DNA from: Gonatopus flavifemur
Lineage: Eukaryota > Arthropoda > Insecta > Hymenoptera > Dryinidae
Assembly: GCA_018340375.1 (NCBI GenBank)
Contig: JAFFJZ010000003.1
Coordinates: 11,842,001 to 11,906,000 of the forward strand
Reading direction: 5' to 3'
Length of the DNA stretch: 64,000 bases
The notes beneath the pieces were generated by a model. That model made no database searches. It worked only from the letters and a program-made list of their open reading frames with translations, and was not told where the DNA came from. Below, one piece after another: positions 49,901 through 60,219 of the stretch. How positions within the stretch are numbered: position 1 is the stretch's first letter; the number at the start of each line of letters is the position of its first letter. The position numbers and the translations under genes are program-made.

Positions 49901-50200
49901 TTGACTTTCCTTTAAAACCAACCAAGTACCGTTTCTTACACCTTAAACATTCGCATATCATCGTTTCTCGTTCAACGGGTTGGATTCTTCTCCTTCGATG
50001 AGGCTTATGATTTGAGACGACGATGCTCCAACTGTATCGCCGAGATATCGAATTGAATTCGATATGCTTTTGGAATCCTTCGATTCGTTCTTTATTTTTG
50101 AGATGAATTCGTCAAATTCGTCAAATACGATACAGAAGTGGGGCAAATATAAGATTTATACTTTATTGTCAGAATTGAAACGGGAGGATCAGCTTGGACG
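46905..50200. other. non-coding sequence
   Basis: A TCG/TCA trinucleotide tract lies at 48165-48217. A 114-codon ATG frame (48649-48993, 122 codons from an upstream GTG) has no signal peptide, motif or splice support and I treat it as probably chance. Nothing else is supported. Confidence 0.5.
48165..48217. repeat. TCG/TCA trinucleotide tract
   Basis: Repeats of tcgtcg, tagtcg and tcatcg. The arginine/serine-rich frame over it (48122-48349) is a by-product of the repeat. Confidence 0.8.
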
Positions 50201-50227
50201 AAACCAGCCTCTTCACCGAAATTAATG

Positions 50228-50383
50228 TACACGGAGAAAATATTTTATTAAATCATCGGTTCCTTCGAGAAAAATTACTGTATGGTTCTATGCAATCATA
50301 CAGTGATTTTTCTCGAAGGAACCGATGTGGCGCCCTGATCCAGCAGAACACTGTAATATTTGATAAAATATTTTCTCCGTGTA
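50228..50383. mobile_element. MITE with perfect 21-bp TIR and internal 30-bp hairpin
   Basis: Termini at 50228-50248 and 50363-50383 are perfect inverted repeats beginning tacacggagaaaatatttta. Offset towards the left end, 50255-50284 and 50297-50326 form a second inverted repeat of 30 bp with a single mismatch and a 12-nt loop (atcggttccttcgagaaaaa on the left arm). The 156-bp element has no coding capacity. Perfect ends suggest it is the youngest of the cacgga.aaa family here. The internal hairpin is about the size of a small-RNA precursor. Confidence 0.85.
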
Positions 50384-50599
50384 AATGAGTGAATATTCGA
50401 TACGTCTTTCATAATTCTGACCGATAAAAGGTCCCGAAAAGGCTCCCTATTTAGATCAGATGGTACAACTGATTTCTCACCTACTAACCTGAAGATCTGA
50501 TCAGTTAAGAACTGAATCTCTTGATCATCTCATCAGTCTTGGAGGAGTGAAATACTCCCAAGTAAAAATTTCTTGCTTCCACCAACGCTGACAATAGAT

Positions 50600-50965
50600 T
50601 ATAGCTTGGCACAAGGATGGCTGCCAATCTATGTAGAACCAATGTTGATTAAAACATGATAAAATGATTCATCATGATTGGTAATGAGGGAATTGGTTTC
50701 GTTGATTTATGATTGTCTCAGCATTCATTTAGGCCTGGAGCAGGTTATCACCAATCCTGGTCCAATATATAAGTGTTGCGCCAAGCATTGTCAATAGCTA
50801 AGCGCAATCTTGGCCTAAGCTTGGTCCATCATTGTACCAATGTTGGTTCTATGTTGGAAAACTGGATTGGCGGAGCGAAAAATGATGTTATCATTCCACA
50901 GTTGCACCTTCCTAATGTCGAAGATTGGCAAATCTTGAGCTACGTTGTGCCACTCTAGAACCAAT
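50600..50965. repeat. dispersed repeat of the TTGGCxCAA word family
   Basis: Words include gcttggcacaaggatggctg, gttgcgccaagcattg, gcgcaatcttggcctaagct and tggtccatcattgtaccaat. The right 90 bp is the inverted copy of 46.08-46.17 kb. The 61-codon plus frame 50773-50958 lies inside the repeat and is not called. Confidence 0.6.
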
Positions 50966-51194
50966 GGTCAATTTTCATGTGGGCTTCGATAAATTTATGA
51001 TAAACGCCACAAGTCTCATGCCTCTTCCTAGAATCTTGTATTCTGATCTGAAAAAACATCAGCTGTCCAGTTATAGCTGATCAGATCTCTGTTATAAATT
51101 GAGAATTGTTTATGTAAGAATTGAAAACCTTCCTCAGAGTCTTTCTTGAGCTAAAATGATAAGAAAAAACATGTGACTATCATTCACGAAATCA

Positions 51195-51380
51195 ATGTCT
51201 TACACTTGGATAGAGCTATCTCAAAGGAAGAAAATAAGTGCGACGATGTTGAATTTAATGTCTAGTGCCAAAAAAGAAAGTTCGATAAATTCAACCGAAC
51301 CTCCAAAGTCAACCAAGTATCTAGAGATACAACAAGACATTTACAATTCTAAACTATCCTTTAATCCAAATTGGCATTAG
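51195..51380 (+). CDS. unrecognised 61-codon ORF beside the 51.5 kb candidate
   Basis: ATG at 51195, stop at 51378-51380. Polar and charged composition, with Ser-, Lys- and Asn-rich stretches and a C-terminus reading SFNPNWH. It is 135 nt before the ATG of the next candidate on the same strand. No GT donor at its end would join it in frame. It may be a decayed upstream exon of the same gene or a chance frame. Confidence 0.2.
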   Translation: MSYTWIELSQRKKISATMLNLMSSAKKESSINSTEPPKSTKYLEIQQDIYNSKLSFNPNWH

Positions 51381-51515
51381 CATAGAAGTTATACTGTTAA
51401 TATTACACAATACTCTCTTCTGATTGCTCGCTCATCTTGATGTCTGACTAAAAACAATCTCTTCTCCTTCAGTTCTTAATAATATATTGTAATCGTTAAT
51501 TCATCTGACATTCTC

Positions 51516-51871
51516 ATGTTTACTGTAAAAATTAATGATCAAGAGTTGATATCTCATCAAAAACTCACAACAGGGATGAAAAAGACAATACCTTCATTGA
51601 TTATGAAACACGTGACATGGAACAACACGTTAAAGGGTTGGTAATAAAGTACCCAAGATAAAAACCTTCATAATCTTGTTATTTTTTTTTCAGTATCATA
51701 ATCCATCACCGACGGGAATACAATGACGTATTCGGTAAAAAGAACTTCCCTCCGCACAAATATTTCCAACCCTCCACCATGGAATCAATGATCATCAAAT
51801 GCTCGGTATTCCTCAAAATCAATAAAAAGGACAAATATTTCATTTCATCTTACACCGGGGATGATATATGA
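51516..51871 (+). CDS. candidate 100-residue protein, two exons with 53-nt intron
   Basis: Exon 1 51516-51640 (ATG start) and exon 2 51694-51871 (TGA) join in phase 2 to one 100-codon frame. The intron (51641-51693) begins GTAATA and ends in a T10 tract followed by CAG. At 53 nt it is near the lower limit for insect introns. Unspliced, the frame stops within two codons of the junction, so the clean continuation for 58 more codons argues for splicing. Another good acceptor (tctcttctccttcag) ends at 51472, but the frame it would open meets TAA before the ATG. The product is basic with several Tyr, His and Phe, has one junction-encoded Cys and one further Cys, and no signal peptide. A following frame (51868-52077) overlaps the stop and could be a frameshifted continuation. 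I recognise no family. Confidence 0.35.
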
Positions 51872-52077
51872 AATGTTCTTCGGTGTTGTTTACTATTCGT
51901 TTCTACAATGTTAGCACGAGTTACGATCACAAACAGACCATTCCACCACAGCAATTTACGATAAAACCTGCTATCGCAGGTACATTACGTTATCATACGA
52001 TAATACTCGAATATCGAGTTGGTAACAAACGGTGTTACGAACTAGTTTTATCATGTCACATTTCTGATAATGATTGA
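51868..52077 (+). pseudogene. 69-codon ORF overlapping the end of the 51.5 kb candidate
   Basis: ATG at 51868 overlaps the preceding TGA in another frame (atATGA arrangement). The frame runs to TGA at 52075-52077 and encodes alternating polar and hydrophobic residues of beta-strand character. Either it is the frameshifted tail of the preceding frame, which would make the locus a pseudogene, or it is a chance frame. Confidence 0.18.
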
Positions 52078-52079
52078 TA

Positions 52080-54090
52080 ATAAAGTAGCAACAATTTACA
52101 TAGGAAGTCATAAAAATTGATGTAGTATTTTCTGCAGAACACTGCAATGGTCGATGTACGAAAGAATTGAATTACGCGTGAGTTGTATTCTCATACACCG
52201 GCAAAAATAATGATTAATTCTTGGTATAGACATTATCTCTCCCGTCATGGAATATCAATTACATTCGGTTATTGTTTGCCCTTGGGCACGAGAATGTCAT
52301 TAGAATCAATAACACGGATTCCGCCTCTCTCTTCCTCTTTCCTTTTTGTCCTTCTCCTCATACGCACAATTCTACCCCTGGCGTTTCCGTTCTCTGGAAC
52401 TTCTCTCAGCTACACTGTCATACAGATACTATTATACGATGTGCACCACCGACTCTCTCCTTCCATGTAACAAAACTTTTTCATCACCCTCCTTCTCTTT
52501 CTTCTTCTTCAAGCTCCTCTTCCTCCTCCTCCTCCTCCTCCTGTTTCTCCTCCCATCACCAAAAACTGCCCGAGGGTTTTAGTCTACCTACTAATTTCAT
52601 GAGCTCGAACACACACTCGAGGGCTGAATCAACATTGATGTTTACAGTGTGATGCGTAAAAAAACACACCATACGTCACTAAAATTTGAAGAAGAAGAAT
52701 AACAACAACAACAACAACAACCACTCTTCATTGTTATTCATAATTATATATAATTCTTGAAACATTTAATAAACATATGCATGCATCGTGTTCCCTCGAC
52801 AATTCTCTCACGGACCTCTTTTGACCTCATTGAAAAGAAATTTGCGAAAAAAGCCAGTCTTTTTGACATTGTCTTCTTCGATATATACCCGTGAAACGAG
52901 ACAACATTCCGAAGTGTCTCTTTCTTGTATGTTGGTGGCCTATGGGTCCATGAAAAAGGATCGTTTATCGGACCGGTGGAATTCTCGAGAGTCATAAAGA
53001 ATTTCTCGTACGATCGCGAGGCTCGTATTTAATGAACTTTAAGCTACGTTTCGAACGCGATATCAACGATTCCTTCGGTTGGCGTTACCCCAAACCCCCA
53101 TACGCCTGTATTTAATTGAGCCGTAAATCTATGTATCCGACACTATCCTTTTCTTTTATTGTCCTCCTAAACCATATCCGGAGAACACCTGAATCAGAAG
53201 AAAAATAATAAACGGCAAACGTGAGGAGGAGAGCGTAGTTGGGCGAGGGACGGAACGATACGAAATTTCGGTCCAACGAATCTCGCGTCGTAAGATTTTA
53301 ACTTTTTGTCCCATTGACAGGAGGAAGCGACACAAGGCTCTTCCATTCAAACTATCCTTTTGGCCAGTTTATTTGTTTTTGCGGCTTTTCTTTTTTTCAT
53401 TTTATGCGTGCGTTTCAAGACACCCTCTCTTTTCCGTTTCTCGTAATGGCCAAAACCAACCTGCAAAGAATGTCGTTAACGGAATCGTGCTTCGGGTACC
53501 CCACGTACACGGACTGGTTTCAATGTTCTTTTCTTCCTCTCAAGCTTGCATGAATTTCACTGCCTTTTATATTTGCACGAAGGCATCATTAATGTTACTC
53601 TCAAGAAAATAACGAGTCAACCGTGTTTTTTGGTCCGTTTCGTTCTTGTCTCTCATTTATGTTTCGAAATTCTTTTAGATATTTTGTCTTTCTTCGGGTC
53701 TCGAAATGATGCGAGACAGGTACGTGGTTTTTATTGTTGTCGTTTTGTTTCGGTTCATTGATTTGTTGTTCCTTTCTTACTTCATACAGAATTTCGGATT
53801 TATACTCCTTCGTTGTTTTCGAAATAAAAGGTGGAAGAAATATGCTTCCTTGGGCTCTGTAAATTTGTTTTCGAGTGAAGATCCACTCCGAAACAGTGGA
53901 GATACCGCAAATCCGATAAGAGTAAGGATTTTACTTGATGCCAGGGAGTATTCCTTCCACCACGGAATCCAACGAAATTCATGTAAGTCCATTGTTGTCC
54001 CAGAAATAGGGTTATTCCTTTCTTGTTTCGAAATTTAATCACAAAGCTTATGGAAACGACTGTGTACAATCAATCGGAGTGCTGTAAAAA
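52080..54090. other. non-coding sequence with microsatellites
   Basis: TCT/TCC run at 52500-52555 and (AAC)n at 52699-52723. Frames on both strands between 52183 and 54038 overlap heavily and none has a motif or splice support. Confidence 0.55.
52500..52723. repeat. TCC and AAC microsatellites
   Basis: (TCC)n with interruptions at about 52515-52542, and (AAC)n at 52699-52723 (aacaacaacaacaacaac). Confidence 0.85.
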
Positions 54091-54098
54091 TCTCATAC

Positions 54099-54264
54099 AT
54101 ACTGTAAAAAATGTGTCAAGTTTTTCTCCACACTGTTGGTGGATTTCGTTCCCTCATTGTGGGGGAATTGTTCTTCCACCAAAAATGAGGGTTTGTTCCA
54201 CCACTTTGAGGAACTTTGTTACCAACATTTACTGGGGGAAAATTCTACAATTATTTGTTACAGT
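54099..54264. mobile_element. MITE-like element, TIR actgtaaaaaat (copy A)
   Basis: Left end actgtaaaaaat and right end atttgttacagt are inverted repeats with one mismatch bounding about 166 bp. The interior alternates ccacca, ccctca and tgaggg words (tccctcattgtgggggaatt), which can pair with each other. A diverged relative of the interior lies at 27.18-27.29 kb, and a sister element starts 130 bp downstream. Confidence 0.65.
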
Positions 54265-54390
54265 GCACATCACATTCAGCCTCCTATGCCAAGTTCTATC
54301 GTTAGAATGATTAAACTTAATAGGAAATGTATATTCCAAAGAAATCCCAGTATTCCAACGGATGCATAGATCAGAATTTGATTATAAACA

Positions 54391-54627
54391 CACTGTAAAA
54401 ACACTGCCGCGATTTTTCTCCAACATATGGTGAAAGCGAAATTCTACCACGAACAGGGAACTTTCCACCTTGATTTAGAGGAGTTTTCTCTCATTTTTTG
54501 GGATATTCAATAGTTCCTTAGAATGGAGGGAAATCCCCTATTCTTTATGAGAAAGCAATTCCCTCAAGATCAGGGGGTGGAATCCACCCCTGAAATGAGG
54601 ATAAACTGCCCCATATTTTTTGCAGTG
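54391..54627. mobile_element. MITE-like element, TIR cactgtaaaaa (copy B)
   Basis: Left end cactgtaaaaa and right end tttttgcagtg bound about 237 bp. The interior again has ggaaatcccc, ccctca and ggaatccacccc words like copy A. Two related insertions within 600 bp suggest a local duplication or a preferred target. Confidence 0.65.
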
Positions 54628-54739
54628 CATGTCATAATACCGTCATGAATCTAATTGTATTTTCCAGGACTGTCTTGCTCTGGAATCTTTTATAAAAGTC
54701 TAATTTACACCAGATCTCTTTGAAAAAGTAACATTCTGG

Positions 54740-55110
54740 TCAAAACCCCACCTGATTAAGGTCAACTTGACCAGGTCCAAAAGATAAATCTCCACTCGAG
54801 ATACCGTTCCAAAACGTTGGATTTTGAACGAACTGTTCTCTACCTCCAGTTTCTTCCTTCCCAACTGGACATCGTGATCGAGCGTTTATCATTTGTAAAC
54901 ATTCACTCACAGATAGTTGACTTCTTATATCCCATAATAATTGTAGTAGGATTTTCATAATAATTCTCATGACTTTTATTCCCAGCCAGAAATCTCCCTT
55001 TCTCTGAATTGGACCATCAAAGACCTGAGGTTGCGCCAATTTGGCCCAAGGCAGGGACTGAGATACCAAAGAATCACATTTCTAGCTGGATCTACAATGA
55101 TTTGGCTTGA
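54740..55110. repeat. dispersed repeat, copy 2 (related to 5.76-6.04 kb)
   Basis: Contains gaattggaccatcaaagacc, ggcagggactgagatacc and tagctggatct, aligning to the 5.9 kb copy. Left of it aaggtcaacttgaccagg forms a small palindrome. The 109-codon minus frame (54740-55069) overlaps the repeat and is not called. Confidence 0.5.
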
Positions 55111-55114
55111 GCAA

Positions 55115-58100
55115 ATTACCAGGTTGCATAGAATTAAATCTGATTCAAAATTCTAAAATCGATTACTTCAATTGATAGTGATAATGCATCTCTCATATTT
55201 GAATCGAACTTTCTTCTCAATTAATTGCCTGTCATCAAAGTGGGACACGTTCATCTTATCTTGTATTTGAATAAACATGAACAGAAGAAAATTCACCTTC
55301 AATACATATTTCTCTTCACGATGGAAATGAGAAACATTACTCTTTCATATAATTTTTCATTATATCTAGCGACTTCTTAAGGTAGAAGAAGTACAGGTAT
55401 AACAAGTAGTCTTTCACATTCGATAGTAAGTTCGAAGGGAATACCGGAAGAATAGAGTGTGCAACACAAAGTAAGATGAAAAGAAATGGAATAAAATGCA
55501 GAACAACAAGAACAGAGAAGGAGGCGAAGAGCGAGGGGGGAGAGGAAAAGAATAAGATGCAGGTCGGGGATCGGGCGTAACTCGTCGCCTTCCACTCCCA
55601 TTTGAATAAAAGCAACGATAAGCACATCCTTAGAGTCGCTCGCAGTTCTGAATTGTTTCCGCTTCTTAAACCTCCGACAAATTTATTATAATAACTACCC
55701 TTAGCCGGCCGGATCTCACCGCTCGCTTTTCTATCCACCACTTCTCTCGAACTTGCGTTGCCTTCTTATTATTATTTTTCCTTTTCCTCGTGTCTCTTTT
55801 CTACATCTTTCTTTTTTTCTTCTTTTCTCGCCGCTCCACCTTCTCGCGAGACATTTCGACCCTCCTACGAGGTTTCCATCTCCCTCTCCTGTTTTCTTCC
55901 CTTTTTTTCGAGGAACGAGGAAAACTCTTTTTTCCCCTCATCGCTGCGAGGCTAAAGAGAGAAACGTTTTCCTGAATAATGCCCCGCTCCTTCTCCTTTC
56001 TCCTCTTTCTCATCTTCTTCTGCTTCTCCGTGCAGTGAAGAAAACTCAGCTGGTATAGGAGTCGATTACTCGGAGACGCTTTGGAACCTCAAGAATTCAT
56101 TACACTATGTATCGAAGACAGGAGTTTATTCCTGCTCTGTATTCAACGTTGTTATCATTCCTGACATTTCGGTGCATGCATAGAGGATTGCTCTTCCGCG
56201 CACGAACCAATTTGTCAACTGGAGAGTCATACCAACTTGTTCGATGATCAATTTTTTTTTCATCTAACGTATGGATATGCAATATTGTTTACCGTTATAC
56301 GTCACCGTGCATCAAACCATTCGAATGCAATAAGCAATGTTTTCACCATTATTTTATATATCAGGAGACTCTTTGAAGTAACATCACGTGAAGTCTTTTA
56401 ATATCGGTACGACAAAACAAAGACTCTGGTATTCTCATTTCAGCATGAAGCTTCGAGAAAGAATGCGCTTCGAATGAATTCTCTTTGAGAAATACGAATA
56501 AAACGACGACTGCTACGAACACGATGCTAGACGAGATGGATTGTTGTTCCTTTCCATAAGTTCTAATTTGAATTGGATTCGAGAGAAAAGATACATAAGA
56601 AATATGTTATTGTGTTGAACTTTCCGATTTCGTGGATACATGAAAATTTGTGTACATGACATTCTTATATTATCAGTAAACGAAGTAGTGAATATTTCCA
56701 CTGGTTGGCAAAACAGATTGTATCCAAATGAATTTGGATAACTCATAATCAGTTGAGTAGAAACGAAAATGAAAAATGACTCTACATATTTTTATGGGTC
56801 TTCAAATATTCTTGACAGGACATAACCACAATTTAGTGATAGAGATAATTCAAAGATTCCCATCACTACCACAATTCCTTCGTTAGGTTTGAAGAAATCT
56901 TTTAAGTTAATCAAAGTCTAGTTGAGAGAACTTCAAGCCTTAGGATGACGAAGTTACTCGAGATTGGTTTCGACCAACAGGAATTGGCTATTTTATGCCT
57001 GAACTGGATCGGTTGTTTTTATGAATTATAAGGTAAATACTGGTTCAATATTGGTGCTACCGAAAGAAATGTTATTCCAAGTCAAAGATGGGAATCTTTG
57101 ATTCTAATGCAGATATGCAGTCCAACTGTGGAGAAATTAATTTTTGTGATCTGGAAATCGATTGAATGGAAGCTTGAAATAAAAGAAAGTATTACTATTA
57201 TATACGCAGGGACTGAATTTTTACTCTGGAGAACACTGACCAGTTCTGGTAATCCAGTGAATCTCATCTATCGTGTACCTCACTACAACTCGACACATCT
57301 AAAAAGGAATTTTCCTCGGTCACAATGCTCGAGACGAATCTCCTCGCATTTCCAGATACATCATTTCCACGAGAAAAACATGCAAGAAGAATATAGAGCT
57401 GAGAAAAGAGGAAAGGCAGGAAGAAAGAGAGGGACAAAGGATCGTCAAATGAAGTGAAAAGTGCTAAAAAGACTGTACTCTTCTGGTTGGCGTGTATTGG
57501 ATTGAAGAAACAAGAAAAGTATTTCGCGACAGGGAAAAAGCGATATGGCGGAGTGTTCGACTCGACGTGGTATTTACGACGTCATTTCCTCGCTGACTGT
57601 CAATAATTTCCCTGGGGAACGTGAAAGACACCACCACCGCGCCTCGCGTTTCTCTCTTTTTGTTTTCCTCTCGTATGCTCAGAGTTGGCTTCTTTCTTCC
57701 TTTCTCTCCTCAATCCGTCCACCATCATCTTCTTCCGCGCCAGTCAACCCGACCTCTTTCCTCCGCTTCTCTTCTTCTTCTTCTTCCTCTTCTTCTTTCC
57801 TCTTTTACAGAATTCCTTCTTCATTTCTTTGCAAATTGAAAAGCCACCGTTGAACCGAACGACGCGAAAACGTCATAGCGCAAACGATTTTCTCTCGCGA
57901 GGCGGCCACGGATGGTTGGTTGGTTGGTTGGTTAGTTGGGAGGAAGGGAGATAGATAGAAGGCAGATAGGTGAATAAGTGGGAGGAAAAGAAACCTTGTC
58001 ATCATCGTCAAAGTGAGATATAGAATTTCCTTGACTTCAGTTCGATTCGTGCGAAGAGGATAATAATATACGTGTATTCGAGTGTGATATAATTCCAGCA

Positions 58101-60075
58101 TATTCATCTTAATGAATGAAATCTCCATACGACTGGGAATTGTTCCTGAACATGGAACGAGTAGTATCCGAGTAGGAACTTGATTAAACATGCCATGTGT
58201 CATCATTAATCAATGCTAGAGAAAAGCGTGACGTTGGCTAATCATGCGCCTCGAGTCAGGGCGTGAGTAAGCTTTTCTTACAAATTCTACATACATACCC
58301 TTGACGGAAAATGAGAAATAACGTTGGGATGATATTTAATCAATTCTCGCATACATTCGTTAATTCGATATGATAATTAAAATTCATGTGTTGCTTCAAC
58401 TGGAGCACCGAATATTAATTGAGAGATTCCTCTTCTTGTACAGAAATATACAGTTTTCAATTATTTCTTCGTAGAATGAGGACAGAATATTTTTATTCTT
58501 CGTCAATCGGTATTTAATTTGTATTGAAAGAACAATAATGTACAATAATGTAATATTACATCCTCTGGAACGAGAGTGAAGTCGTTTATACGGGGTGAAA
58601 ACTGCGAATGAAGTACTAAATATCTAAATATTTCTATGACAAAATTATAATAAAAGTAAATTATAAGTGGATATAATGATAATTTTATATATCTGTTCTG
58701 CAATTTTTCTGAAATTTTATAAAAAAGAATATTCACAAACGATAAATGAATTTCAATTCATTCCTTGAACACGAAAAATCGATGTTCATGTAATAACAAG
58801 AGCAATGATATCAGCTGATTGTAATAAGGCATCTCCTTTAACTAATTTACAATCAGCGTTCTCTCGCAACGAGGACAAGACAGAGGGAATTGCGCGAGGA
58901 AAGGAGAGAAGAACAAGGACCTAGGTTCAATACTTTCTCTGTTCTCCGAGGTTGTTGTCGTCATCGTCGTCACCGTCGTCGTCTCGTGACCTAGGACTCT
59001 CTTTAATTTTCACCCCGATTTACACACACCGTGGCACCGTCCCCTTTAACTCATTAGTCCCGATCAATTATACGGCATACTGTTACAAACTTCCTTCCCA
59101 TCTTTTTCCTTTTCTTTTCCTCCCTCATTCTTCTTTTGCTTCTTCCTCTTTTTTTAGTCTTGTAACAGTCCTCCGTCTCCGACCCTCGGTTGCTTTTTTC
59201 TTTCTCAGCATCCTTCGTTTTCCCTTCACTTTTCTTAATTCCACCCCAAACCCGTACTATACTTCGGTCTGTTCCTTTCCGGATATCCCCAAGACACAAA
59301 GGCTCACCGAGGTAAATGTCTTAGCGCTTTGATATCGGGGAGTCAAAACATCGGTCGTCGAAAATAAGTCACGTGGCTTCTGTTGCCGCTACTTCCATCA
59401 AGAAAATCCTACCTGTAACAGAAACAAAATTGAACGTTCGAATTAGAATCGATAAGTTTCTCACAAAGAAAAAGGAGGAAAAATATTGAGAATATGCAAA
59501 CAACTTTTGATTCTAATAACAGACTCATTAAATGCTATTAATGTTTAGTCAAGATCAGTACAAAATCTTCAACCACATAATTTACTCCAAGCTCAACATA
59601 GAAATGTGTAGCAAAAGAAAAGTTTTAATAAGTATTTTCAAGCTCTGATTGTTATCATAGCTACACTCGAGTGAAGTCTGCAATTATCCAGGATTAGTAA
59701 TCTATTAAACAGGTTTCCTTTCTATCTACCGTGAAATGAATTTTAGAAAAAGTACGCAGACCCATTAAAAGATGTAATTAAGTACAATTAGCTGCACTAT
59801 CTCGACCTCGGATGTCACCTCTGAAATATTGATTGGAACCTTGTAATGGCCAAGACAACCTATCATCCGTGTTTTATTAGTGTTAAAAACGTTTTATCTA
59901 CGACCTTTCACGGGGTACAGACAAAGCGTAACTATTCCATCAAAATTAACAAATGCGGACGTGCAACCAAACGAAATCCTCGCGAATATGTTGTGTGAAA
60001 GAGATTTTTCTACACCATCTACAAATTCACACAAAAACAAGTGTTTATTGAATTTCATTAATTAATTGGACTCGA
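55115..60075. other. non-coding sequence with long pyrimidine tracts
   Basis: Pyrimidine-rich tracts at 55750-56035, 57640-57815 and 59080-59230 open many Ser/Phe/Leu-rich frames that I reject as genes. The tract ending TTTTACAG at about 57803-57810 is an acceptor-quality sequence followed by about 45 open codons (to 57954), which end in the GGTT microsatellite (57911-57937); a weak exon candidate only. The 119-codon frame 57098-57457 has no motif. Confidence 0.5.
57911..57937. repeat. GGTT microsatellite
   Basis: Seven or so GGTT units (gatggttggttggttggttg). Confidence 0.85.
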
Positions 60076-60079
60076 TATA

Positions 60080-60216
60080 CACGGACGAAATAATTTAGCT
60101 GCAGCAGTGCATTTTAATGACAACAACCAAAAAAGTTTGCTTGCATAGCTAATTTATTTACTGTAACAGCTAAAATTCAGCTGCAGGAGCTAATTCAATG
60201 GCTGTCCAGGTCCGTG
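60080..60216. mobile_element. short MITE-like element with AGCTGCAG words
   Basis: Left edge cacggacgaaataattt and right edge ccaggtccgtg share an inverted cacggac terminus. The interior has tagctgcagcag, catagctaattt and agctgcaggagct words. About 137 bp, non-coding. It belongs with the agctac-rich, cacgga-ended elements. Confidence 0.5.
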
Positions 60217-60219
60217 CTA

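Noticed and set aside
54740..55069. 109-codon minus-strand ORF
   Set aside because: It overlaps a dispersed repeat that also occurs at 5.76-6.04 kb, without a conserved frame.
55753..56058. Ser/Phe/Leu-rich plus frames and Arg/Lys/Glu-rich minus frame
   Set aside because: A pyrimidine-rich strand keeps several frames open at once; the frames are shadows of low complexity.
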